NCBI GenBank assembly: GCA_947167535.1
Contig: CAMVIL010000040.1
Location: 1 to 8,445 of the forward strand
Source: an uncultured Ruminococcus sp.
GTDB taxonomy: Bacteria; Bacillota; Clostridia; Oscillospirales; Ruminococcaceae
Reading direction: 5' to 3'
Length of the DNA stretch: 8,445 bases
The notes under the pieces were generated by a model. It searched no databases and was not told where the DNA came from. It saw only the letters and a list, made by a program, of their open reading frames with translations. Numbering within the stretch: the first letter of the stretch is position 1; every line of letters starts with the position of its first letter. A program made the translations under genes and the position numbers. Shown piece after piece: positions 1-6,790 of this stretch.

Positions 1-152
1 CCGATAAGGAAATAATCCCCTACGAGTATGATCTGAAAAAAATGCTCCATCTTTCAAGAAGCTGCGGCTGTCCGCCTGATATTGACAGGACGATCGAGTC
101 AATAAATCATCAGATATACTACAGGGCAAGGAACTACGACCAGGTCTCCTAG
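1..152 (+). pseudogene. C-terminal end of a periplasmic-binding-like sensor domain, cut from its GGDEF module by an in-frame TAG
   Basis: The frame beginning at position 3 is open from the window edge to a TAG at 150-152 and lies in the same frame as the GGDEF gene at 162-1115. It encodes about 49 residues that include a LSRSCGCPP segment. A Cys-Gly-Cys motif of this kind ends LacI/periplasmic-binding-type sensor domains that are fused to GGDEF domains in Clostridia (family knowledge from memory). After the TAG the frame continues as A-D-N-V-D-I-G-L with no further stop. The simplest reading is one long sensor-GGDEF gene carrying a nonsense mutation, for instance GAG to TAG. Separate adjacent genes or a sequencing error remain possible. 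The start lies outside the window, so total length is unknown. Confidence 0.6.
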
Positions 153-161
153 GCGGATAAT

Positions 162-1115
162 GTGGATATAGGGCTTCTGATGGAAAGCCATATCCCCGAA
201 AGACTGTCCGCGTCTCAGAGCCCTGCCGACTGCATCAGAAATATCCACGACCTCACCTTTATCATCGATCCGCTGGTGAATTTCTATCTCTGTCTCAGAG
301 AGGACTGGCTGGAGTCGGACAACGAAATGACAAAGGGCTACCCCGACAGAATGAAGCTTATGCTGATACGCTCCAATGTCGGCGAGGAGGACTTCTGCGG
401 CGAGGGTGAGGGCTATTCCTTTGATACCTCGCTGATGCTCCCCCAGATGTATGAAGACCACGACGAGCCTTACGTTTATTATTTCTCGGCGGTCCATTTT
501 TCTGTCAAGACCCTTGGCTACGCCGTATTGCAGAGAAAGCTCTGCGATCACAGCAAATTCAATCTGGTCTACCGCAACTGGCTGCGGTTTGTGAATACCG
601 CTCTTGAAATGGTGAGGACTAAAAACCGTTTCGTGGTGCTTTCCGTGTATGACAAGATGACAGGTCTGCTGAACAGGCGCGGAATGTACGAACAGCTGGA
701 AAAACTGAGAGACAGAATGCCTGTCGGCAAGCGCTGCTTCGCCTGCGTTATAGATATGGACGGTCTGAAATACATAAACGACACCTTCGGCCACGCTGAG
801 GGCGACTACGGAATCAAGCGGGTCGGCGAGGCTGCACTTGCCATCACCGAACCCTCCGACATCTGCGCAAGAGCGGGCGGTGACGAGTTCTATATCGTGG
901 GCGTGAGAGACAGCTTTGACAGCGAAGAGCTCACGGCTCGCTTTTGCGGCAAGCTAAAAGAGCTGACAAAGTCAGACGAAAAGCCTTTCCCCGTGACCGC
1001 CAGCATCGGCTTTGCGGAAAGCAGCAGCGACAAGCTGGATATCGAGGAGCTGCTGTCCGAAGCCGACGAAAATATGTACCGCTACAAGCTGCAAAGAAAA
1101 AGACAGCGCAAATAA
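162..1115 (+). CDS. GGDEF-domain diguanylate cyclase (C-terminal portion of a larger sensor protein)
   Basis: This open part encodes 317 residues if translation restarts at GTG 162, with AGGCGG at 151-156 as a possible ribosome site; ATG 180 is an alternative. Residues 1-155 form a GAF-like or linker sensory region with no predicted membrane segment. Residues about 160-317 are a GGDEF domain that makes cyclic-di-GMP from two GTP. It shows DKMTGLLNRRG (164-174), the metal-site strand DMDGLKYINDTFGH (198-211) and an intact GGDEF signature (239-243), followed by a normal SIGFAE strand (281-286) and a terminal A-D-x-x-M-Y helix. The allosteric I-site RxxD normally found just upstream reads E-P-S-D (230-233), so product inhibition is probably absent. 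The protein is likely cytoplasmic. The same frame continues upstream past a TAG at 150-152, so the intact gene was probably longer. The GGDEF assignment is very secure; the start is uncertain. Confidence 0.88.
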   Translation: MDIGLLMESHIPERLSASQSPADCIRNIHDLTFIIDPLVNFYLCLREDWLESDNEMTKGYPDRMKLMLIRSNVGEEDFCGEGEGYSFDTSLMLPQMYEDHDEPYVYYFSAVHFSVKTLGYAVLQRKLCDHSKFNLVYRNWLRFVNTALEMVRTKNRFVVLSVYDKMTGLLNRRGMYEQLEKLRDRMPVGKRCFACVIDMDGLKYINDTFGHAEGDYGIKRVGEAALAITEPSDICARAGGDEFYIVGVRDSFDSEELTARFCGKLKELTKSDEKPFPVTASIGFAESSSDKLDIEELLSEADENMYRYKLQRKRQRK

Positions 1116-1120
1116 AATCA

Positions 1121-1156
1121 AGCTATCCCGACGAAAAAATCGGGATAGCTTTTTTT
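1121..1156 (+). terminator. Rho-independent terminator of the GGDEF gene
   Basis: A perfect 11-bp stem (AGCTATCCCGA at 1121-1131 paired with TCGGGATAGCT at 1140-1150) has an 8-nt A-rich loop and is followed by six Ts at 1151-1156. It starts 6 nt after the GGDEF stop codon and lies between convergent genes. In the minus direction the hairpin is followed only by a weak T-rich stretch, so it may serve the esterase gene less efficiently. Confidence 0.9.
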
Positions 1157-1170
1157 GTCTGTTCAATCGG

Positions 1171-3162
1171 TCACTTCACAGTTGCTTTTTTGACTGCCGA
1201 GTACGCGCCGTAGTACTTGGTCTTTCCTACCGTCTTGTAAGCGCGAACGCGGGCGAAATACTTCTTGCCTTTCTTCAACTCCGTGATCGTCTTAGAAGCC
1301 GACGAAGCCTTTACATTGTACGACTTCCTGCCCTTGCCGAACCCCTTGTCGGCAGCGATCTGCACCTGATAACCTGTCACCCCGCCAGCGGACTTCTTCC
1401 ACGTAAGCCTGATCTGTCCGGACTTGGGCGAGGTCAGCTTCTTGACAGCGACCCTCTTGGGTCTGATGATAAACGTCCCCGACTTGCTGCCGACATAGTC
1501 GCCCTTGCCGCTGACCGCGACGGCTGCCTTGCCGCACTCCACGTTGTTCTTGTAAGCCACGGTGTAGTCGGTGCCTTTGGCGAGAGTCTTGCCGTCCAGC
1601 GTAACGGTCACAGCAGGCATTATCGCCTTGCCTGTGTAGGTCTTCTTTTTCGCGGAGAGCTTAACGGCCGCTTTCTCGAGGGATGTTTTTTCAACGGTCA
1701 CTTTGAATGCCGTCTTGCGACCATCGCTCGTGGTCACAGTCACGTTGGTCGAACCCGCCTTTTTGCCCGTGATCCTGGCGGAAGCCTCGCCCTCAGCGTT
1801 CGATGTGACCCTGACCGTATCCGAGCTGCCGAATGCGGCAACCGACTTGTCGGAAACGGTGTAGGTGATCTCCTCCGCTGCTGCGGGTATCACCTTGACT
1901 TTCAGCGCTTTGCTCGTGCCTATATTTACGGAAACATCACCGTCCGTCTCGGGCTCGATGGCGGGAATGTCGATGCAGATGTCGGGACTCCCCTGCCAGC
2001 CGTACAGCTCTTCGATAGCATCAAGCAGCTCGTAAGCCGCGTCGATGTGGGACTGCGGAGCAGGGTGTCCGTCTATGCCCGCGCCGTTTTTTCTTTTGTT
2101 GTGGACGTTGAACCTGAGGTAGTTCACATGGACGTCACCCGTAGTATTCCTGTAGCTTCTGACGGCAGTCTCGACCTGCGGACAGAGATCCTGCCCGCAA
2201 ATCCCAAGGGTGCAGAGTATCTCGGCATCGGGATTGGCTTCCCTTATCTGACCGATGAACGCCACGTAAGTCTCCGTGAATGCCTTTTTCTCGGATTCAC
2301 GGACGTCATCGTCCTTGATCGACCTGATATATGCGGCATCGTTGGAGCCGAGATTCACCACCACGAGGTCGGGAGTAAACCCTGCAAAATCCCACTCCTC
2401 TTTCCGGATACGCTTTCCGTCGTCAAAAGTGCCCCACGAATTGCCAAGCTTGCCGTAGTAATCGGGCATACACCGCGAAGCTGACCTGTTGCCGTTGTTG
2501 GAGTAGCCCGAGATCACGCCGTACCCGCTGAAGCAAACCATGCTGTAATCGGCGTCCAGCTTCTGGGCGGTCTTGTAGGCATAGGTCTTGGAGCCGTCTT
2601 CGGTCTTGGTGGAGAATGTCCCCGAAGCCGCATCAACGCCGTACCCGCAGGTAATGGAATCGCCAATGAACTCGATCTTCCTGCTTTTTGACTCGGTGGG
2701 AGCGATAGTCTCGGAGTCTGTCCTGATCTCATTGAGTCTGATGGTGCCGTTGAGACACTCGGACAGCTTTATGAGCCGAACGGTGTGAGTCCCGCGCTCG
2801 TCAAAATCGACCTCGTAATCCTTCGGGGAGATGAGAGTCGTGGTGTCGCTGTAAATCTCGCCGTCAGCATAGATTGCGATACGCGCGGGAGATCTGTCAC
2901 TCGAAGCCGCAGAGTCAGCCGAGATGTTCAGCACGGCGGTGGTGCCTGTGAAGTCAAACTCCACACCTGCACCGGTAAGCCCGAACCAGAGCGCGTCGGC
3001 AGATCCAATATACTTCGCTCTGCCGAGTATTTTCACGTTGTCGCTTGTCGCCTCAAACGAATTGAGCTCGTCGGCCGAGTCTGCAAATGAAGTTGAGCTT
3101 ATGCAGCCCAGCGCGACCGCAGCAGCGCTTAGGCCTGCGATCAGTTTTCTTTTTGTTTTCAT
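1171..3162 (-). CDS. Secreted SGNH/GDSL-family carbohydrate esterase (CE2-like) with Big2, YTGK-type and fibronectin III modules
   Basis: 663 residues from ATG 3162, chosen because GGAG at 3175-3172 sits 9 nt upstream; a TTG at 3177 would overlap that site. Residues 1-27 are a signal peptide ending in SFA before D28; an ALGC at 17-20 is a poor lipobox. Residues about 40-150 look like the beta-sandwich preceding CE2 acetyl-esterase domains. The SGNH hydrolase (about 160-390) has GDSITCGYG with nucleophile Ser169, LGSND (Asn274) and DGHP with Asp364 and His366, so the catalytic set is complete. A Big2 domain (about 398-490), a YTGK-type beta domain (about 495-570) and a fibronectin III domain (about 571-663) follow. 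There is no dockerin or sortase motif. It probably removes acetyl esters from a plant polysaccharide outside the cell. The divergent neighbour is a rhamnogalacturonan lyase, which suggests pectin as substrate, but this is inference. Fold and export are secure; substrate is not. Confidence 0.85.
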   Translation of the reverse strand: MKTKRKLIAGLSAAAVALGCISSTSFADSADELNSFEATSDNVKILGRAKYIGSADALWFGLTGAGVEFDFTGTTAVLNISADSAASSDRSPARIAIYADGEIYSDTTTLISPKDYEVDFDERGTHTVRLIKLSECLNGTIRLNEIRTDSETIAPTESKSRKIEFIGDSITCGYGVDAASGTFSTKTEDGSKTYAYKTAQKLDADYSMVCFSGYGVISGYSNNGNRSASRCMPDYYGKLGNSWGTFDDGKRIRKEEWDFAGFTPDLVVVNLGSNDAAYIRSIKDDDVRESEKKAFTETYVAFIGQIREANPDAEILCTLGICGQDLCPQVETAVRSYRNTTGDVHVNYLRFNVHNKRKNGAGIDGHPAPQSHIDAAYELLDAIEELYGWQGSPDICIDIPAIEPETDGDVSVNIGTSKALKVKVIPAAAEEITYTVSDKSVAAFGSSDTVRVTSNAEGEASARITGKKAGSTNVTVTTSDGRKTAFKVTVEKTSLEKAAVKLSAKKKTYTGKAIMPAVTVTLDGKTLAKGTDYTVAYKNNVECGKAAVAVSGKGDYVGSKSGTFIIRPKRVAVKKLTSPKSGQIRLTWKKSAGGVTGYQVQIAADKGFGKGRKSYNVKASSASKTITELKKGKKYFARVRAYKTVGKTKYYGAYSAVKKATVK

Positions 3163-3452
3163 GGATATTCGCTCCAAAAAATGTATAGTCTACTTTATTG
3201 ATTGTTATGTAATGACGGCAGCATACTCCTGCCAAAAATGCAAATGTGCAGATCTGTACAGCCGCCATTTAAAAAGCATTCACCTGAATATTCCAGCGTT
3301 TTCGGGATGTATTGCCCCATCGATATGTACGTACAAAATGAGCAATTTTGCAACAAATTACACGCTTTATGCAATTGTACACATTAAGTATAAAATGCTA
3401 TAATAAGAACATGGAATACGTCCACTTCACGAAAGCGAGGATTATCTATATT
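3163..3452. promoter_or_regulatory. Divergent intergenic regulatory region between esterase and PL11 lyase genes
   Basis: This 290-bp AT-rich stretch holds no convincing gene. It contains the rightward promoter at 3375-3404 and three GTAC-centred sites: CTGTACAG (3254-3261), TGTACGTACA (3326-3335) and TTGTACA (3375-3381, overlapping the -35). A leftward promoter for the esterase is not clear. The best candidate (TTACAT, 19-nt spacer, TATACA at 3187-3182) lies too close to the ribosome site to be convincing. The shared space makes joint control of the two genes plausible. Confidence 0.6.
3375..3404 (+). promoter_or_regulatory. Vegetative-type promoter of the PL11 lyase gene
   Basis: TTGTAC (3375-3380) and a perfect TATAAT (3399-3404) are separated by 18 nt. 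Transcription would begin near 3410, leaving a leader of about 40 nt before ATG 3453. This argues against the upstream in-frame ATGs at 3348 and 3411 as starts. Confidence 0.65.
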
Positions 3453-6011
3453 ATGAAAAAGGGATTCATGAAGAAAAGCGCGGCTGCTATGATGGCAATG
3501 TCGGTCGGACTGTCAGCCATGCCCGCAGCCCCCATCTCTGCCGAAGAAATAACCGCGACCTACCGCTATGCCGATCTCAACGGCGATGGTGCCATAGATG
3601 TGCTCGATCTGGTGTGCATGAAACGCGGTTATCAAAATCCGGACAGCCTGACAGCCGTCCAGAAAGCGATCAGCGACCTTGATGCGGACGGCACATTCGA
3701 TGCCGATGATATCACTGTGCTTCAGGAGTATCTGGTGAAACGCATTGCCGAATTTCCGTCGGGGCAGATCTATTCCAAAACCTTCAACACGCCCGACCCT
3801 TACAACGGGCAGAAAACGCTCACAAGCGGACGCTGGGTCGAGAAGCTCGACAGAGGAACCTATGCTGTGAACGCAGGCGGCTCGGTTTTCGTGAGTTGGC
3901 GGCTCCTCGCGCAGGACGAGCAGGACATCGGCTTCAACCTCTACCGCAGAACCAACGGCACGACGGTCAAGCTGAACACCTCTCCGATCACAGGCGGAAC
4001 GAATTTCACCGACAAAACAGCAGATATGACACAGGATAACACCTATTACGTCACGACAGTATACAACGGTGTGGAGACCCCGACCGACGGCGAGTTCACG
4101 CTGAAAGCCGGCTCGTCCGTCTGGACTAAGGGCAATAACGGTGCGGCGCAGATCATTCCGATCAAGGAGGGCGGCACGATCCATTTTGTCTGGGTCGGCG
4201 ATTTCAACGGTGACGGCGCATATGATTACCTCGTGGACCGCTGCACCGACGATCACCAGAAGCTCGAAGCGTATCTCAACGACGGAACGTATCTGTGGAC
4301 TCTCGATCTCGGCGTGAACAGCGAGAACAAGAATAACATAACCCCAGGTGCGTCCACCCTCGACGTTGGTATGTGGGACGGCGCCACGGTCTACGACCTC
4401 GACATGGACGGCTCTGCGGAGATACTTGTCCGTATCGCGGACGGCGTGACCTTCGGTGACGGCAAGACCTTCTCGAACAATTCAGGCGGCAACGGTCAGG
4501 CGATAGCAGTCCTCGACGGCATGACAGGCAAGCTCGAAGCCTCCGTCAACCTCCCTCAGGACTACATGAGCGTCGGCCCGATGGCGTGTATGATGGAAGT
4601 CGGGTATCTTGACGGCGTGAACCCCGCGCTCGTGTGCTGGCTGAAAAACCGCAACTCCGACAAGAGCTTCAACAGCCTGATGGTCGCATACGGCTATGCC
4701 GGCGGCACAGAGTTCAGGCAGCTCTGGAAATACGACGCCAAGTCGATGGGCGGTGCGGAAGCGCACCAGTTCCGTGTGGAAGACGTCAACTACGACGGCA
4801 GGGACGAGGTTCTGCACATGGGCTACGCGCTCAACGGTGACGGCACCCTCCGCTATCAGGTCAAGGACGTTGTCCACGGCGACCGCTGGCACGTTACCGC
4901 GTTCTCAAATGCGCAGAACGGCAAGGAAATGTGGGGCTACGGCGTTCAGCAGAGAAACCCCAACACGCTCCTCGAATACATCTACAACGCCAGCACAGGC
5001 AAACTCATCTGGACGAATTACGGCGGTGACGGCACAGTGGATATCGGGCGCGGTGACATCGGTGACGTTGACCCGACCCACGAGGGCATGGAGGTCTGGT
5101 CGTTCCAGGGTATGTACGACATGAACGGCAACAAGATCTCCGACACCAATGCATATCCATCGCTAAAGCTCTACTGGGACGGCGACCTGCTCTCGGAATC
5201 CTACAACGACAGCAAGATCGAGAAGTGGCATTATGATACAAAGTCTGTCGAGCGTCTGGCAACGACATGGAAGATCACAGGCTGTTCGTCGAGCGACAGA
5301 GGTGCGCCGATGTTCTACGGCGATATTCTGGGCGACTGGCGCGAGGAGATCATCTGCACAGGTTCTGACTACGCGAGCCTTGTCATCATCTCCACGACGA
5401 TGCCGACCGACTACCGTCTGAACACCCTCTCTCAGGATCCTGCCTACAGAAACGATATGACCAGCAAGGGTTATGTTCAGTCGAATATGCTCAGCTACTA
5501 TCTCGGCGATGGCATGAACGATCCCGGTCAGCCCGATGTGCGCTATATCGGCGAAGTCGCACTGGACGAGAACGCAGTCTACGCCATCCGCAACGTCAAC
5601 AGCGGCAGATGCATGGACGTCTCGAAGTCCAGCCGTGCGGACGGCACGAATGTCCAGCAGTACGGCACAGTTCCCGGCAAGGCGAACAACACATGGAAGA
5701 TCAAGCCCGCAGGCAACGGATATTACTATATCGTATCCCAGCTTTCCACCGGCGAAAACTGCTACATGACCGTAGCAGACGGCGCAAACACAAACGGCGC
5801 AAATGTGGAGATATCGAGTTTCAGGGGCGATGATTCCCAGAAGTTCAGGCTGAAAGCCAATCCCGGCGGTTCCGTGATGATAATGACCAAGTGCTCAAAG
5901 GAGAGCAAGTGTGTGGAGATCATCAACGCCGAGACAGGCGCAGGCGCAAACGTTCAGCAGTGGGTGCCCACAGGCAGCACATGCCAGTGGTGGAAGTTTG
6001 AAAAGCAATAA
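3453..6011 (+). CDS. Secreted rhamnogalacturonan lyase, polysaccharide lyase family 11, with N-terminal dockerin and C-terminal ricin-type beta-trefoil (CBM13-like)
   Basis: 852 residues from ATG 3453; GCGAGG lies 12 nt upstream, and ATG 3468 is an alternative start. Residues 1-30 form a signal peptide (cleavage after ISA30). Two dockerin type I repeats follow: DLNGDGAIDVLD (41-52) and DLDADGTFDADD (75-86). A fibronectin-like beta domain starts near 125 and leads into the PL11 eight-bladed propeller, which shows repeated calcium-type loops (DFNGDGAYD, DLDMDGSAE, DVNYDGRDE). Close family signatures are YWDGDLL, GDILGDWREE (628-632 being DWREE) and YYLGDGM. I matched these from memory to Bacillus YesW-type lyases. 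Residues about 703-852 are a ricin-type trefoil with GRCMDV and QQW-like repeats, probably sugar-binding. The enzyme eliminatively cleaves the rhamnose-galacturonate backbone of pectin RG-I outside the cell; the dockerin implies docking to a cohesin scaffold. Most PL11 enzymes lack this N-terminal dockerin. The divergent esterase may assist. Confidence 0.93.
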   Translation: MKKGFMKKSAAAMMAMSVGLSAMPAAPISAEEITATYRYADLNGDGAIDVLDLVCMKRGYQNPDSLTAVQKAISDLDADGTFDADDITVLQEYLVKRIAEFPSGQIYSKTFNTPDPYNGQKTLTSGRWVEKLDRGTYAVNAGGSVFVSWRLLAQDEQDIGFNLYRRTNGTTVKLNTSPITGGTNFTDKTADMTQDNTYYVTTVYNGVETPTDGEFTLKAGSSVWTKGNNGAAQIIPIKEGGTIHFVWVGDFNGDGAYDYLVDRCTDDHQKLEAYLNDGTYLWTLDLGVNSENKNNITPGASTLDVGMWDGATVYDLDMDGSAEILVRIADGVTFGDGKTFSNNSGGNGQAIAVLDGMTGKLEASVNLPQDYMSVGPMACMMEVGYLDGVNPALVCWLKNRNSDKSFNSLMVAYGYAGGTEFRQLWKYDAKSMGGAEAHQFRVEDVNYDGRDEVLHMGYALNGDGTLRYQVKDVVHGDRWHVTAFSNAQNGKEMWGYGVQQRNPNTLLEYIYNASTGKLIWTNYGGDGTVDIGRGDIGDVDPTHEGMEVWSFQGMYDMNGNKISDTNAYPSLKLYWDGDLLSESYNDSKIEKWHYDTKSVERLATTWKITGCSSSDRGAPMFYGDILGDWREEIICTGSDYASLVIISTTMPTDYRLNTLSQDPAYRNDMTSKGYVQSNMLSYYLGDGMNDPGQPDVRYIGEVALDENAVYAIRNVNSGRCMDVSKSSRADGTNVQQYGTVPGKANNTWKIKPAGNGYYYIVSQLSTGENCYMTVADGANTNGANVEISSFRGDDSQKFRLKANPGGSVMIMTKCSKESKCVEIINAETGAGANVQQWVPTGSTCQWWKFEKQ

Positions 6012-6019
6012 GCATTCTA

Positions 6020-6061
6020 AAGATCCTTCGCAGTGATGAACTGCGGGGGATCTTCTTTTTT
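6020..6061 (+). terminator. Rho-independent terminator of the PL11 lyase gene
   Basis: A 14-bp stem (6020-6033 with 6041-6054, including two G-U pairs) with a 7-nt loop is followed by CTTTTTT at 6055-6061. It begins 9 nt after the lyase stop codon. Confidence 0.9.
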
Positions 6062-6069
6062 CAATTACA

Positions 6070-6098
6070 ATTATACCATAATCCCGACCAATAATCAA
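6070..6098 (-). promoter_or_regulatory. Antisense consensus-like promoter facing the 3' end of the lyase gene
   Basis: On the minus strand TTGATT (6098-6093), a 17-nt spacer and TATAAT (6075-6070), preceded by an extended TGG, form a near-consensus vegetative promoter. Transcription would start near 6063 and run straight into the lyase terminator hairpin and the lyase 3' end. No leftward gene is present there, so the product would be a short or antisense RNA. Its motif is nearly an inverted copy of the promoter at 6125-6153. Activity is inferred only from sequence. Confidence 0.5.
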
Positions 6099-6124
6099 GC
6101 ATAAGACTTTTGAAAGATATCCGA

Positions 6125-6153
6125 TTGACTATTGCGGTTCGGTATGGTATAAT
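6125..6153 (+). promoter_or_regulatory. Strong vegetative promoter for the NUDIX-HD operon
   Basis: TTGACT (6125-6130) and TATAAT (6148-6153) are separated by exactly 17 nt, with an extended -10 (TGG before TATAAT). A second -35-like TTGACA overlaps the end at 6153-6158 and could pair with TATATC at 6175-6180 (16-nt spacer), giving a possible tandem promoter. The leader to ATG 6209 would be about 50 nt and includes AAGGAG at 6198-6203. Confidence 0.75.
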
Positions 6154-6208
6154 TGACATAGACCTTTATAATAGTATATCAGCTCGTTCTGATGAAAAAG
6201 GAGAAATC

Positions 6209-6767
6209 ATGGCAGAAATACTTGACATTGTAGACGAAAACGGAATACCCACAGGCCAGACCGTTGACCGCGAGACCGCGCATCTCAAAGGCATACCGCA
6301 CCTCTCACGTCTGGCTTCTGAGGGTGAAGGACGGCAGGGTGCAGGTGCTTCTCCAGAAGCGTGCCGATCACAAGTCGGCTTTCCCCGGCTGTTACGATAT
6401 TTCCAGCGCGGGGCATATCCCTGCGGGGGTGGATAATATCCCCTCGGCACTCAGAGAGCTCAAAGAAGAGCTCGGGGTGACAGCTGACGCGGAAGATCTG
6501 CATTACTGCGGCATCAGACGTATCCGATACGACGATGAATTCTTCGGCAAGGAATTTCACGACCGACAGGTGTCGAAGGTCTACGCCCTCTGGAACGATA
6601 CCGACGAAAGCGGGTTCGATCTTCAAGAGGAAGAGGTGGACAGCGTCCTGTGGATGGACTTTGACGAGTGCGTCAGATGCGTCCGTGAGAACAGCTTCAA
6701 GCACTGTATAGTGATGGAAGAGCTGATGCTGCTGAAAGACCACATCGACAGCCGCCTGACAAAATAA
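6209..6767 (+). pseudogene. NUDIX hydrolase, frameshifted near 6296-6302
   Basis: Translation starts at ATG 6209, with AAGGAG 5 nt upstream. The first frame gives MAEILDIVDENGIPTG and continues to GIPH at 6290-6301, then runs into unrelated sequence and a stop at 6434-6436. The family sequence resumes one frame over as RTSHVWLLR and stays open to TAA at 6765-6767. The NUDIX box is in the second frame, ending in RELKEELGV, which binds the metal ion; the usual first Glu of the box is Val. Together the halves would make a protein of about 187 residues, a normal length for NUDIX enzymes that hydrolyse or isomerise diphosphate-linked compounds; the N-terminus resembles the YfcD/IPP-isomerase-like branch. 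As written the gene makes only a 75-residue peptide. A TTG at 6264 opens the second frame but has no ribosome site. Real mutation and consensus error cannot be separated here. Confidence 0.82.
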
Positions 6768-6790
6768 TCACCCCAAGGAGATGAACCACT

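Noticed and set aside
150..152. TAG recoded as an amino acid throughout this genome
   Set aside because: Only one in-frame TAG is seen, and no tRNA or recoding signal is visible; a point mutation is simpler.
1012..2484. A 490-codon plus-strand open frame overlapping the GGDEF end and the esterase gene
   Set aside because: It lies antisense to a gene with clear signal peptide, SGNH motifs and beta modules, crosses the terminator hairpin at 1121-1156, and its protein shows no recognisable domain; it is a GC-driven shadow.
3160..3177. TTG at 3177 as the esterase start
   Set aside because: This codon overlaps the GGAG ribosome site; ATG 3162 has correct spacing and begins a typical signal peptide.
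3348..3452. Upstream in-frame ATGs (3348, 3411) as the lyase start
   Set aside because: The first lies before the promoter -10 and the second falls at the expected transcription start; neither gives an N-terminal signal peptide directly.
3513..4256. A 247-codon minus-strand open frame within the lyase gene
   Set aside because: It is antisense to the dockerin and the start of the PL11 domain, with no ribosome site and no recognisable family features.
6264..6767. TTG 6264 as a genuine start for a stand-alone NUDIX protein
   Set aside because: There is no ribosome site, and the good ATG with AAGGAG at 6209 encodes the proper N-terminus of the same family in the adjacent frame.
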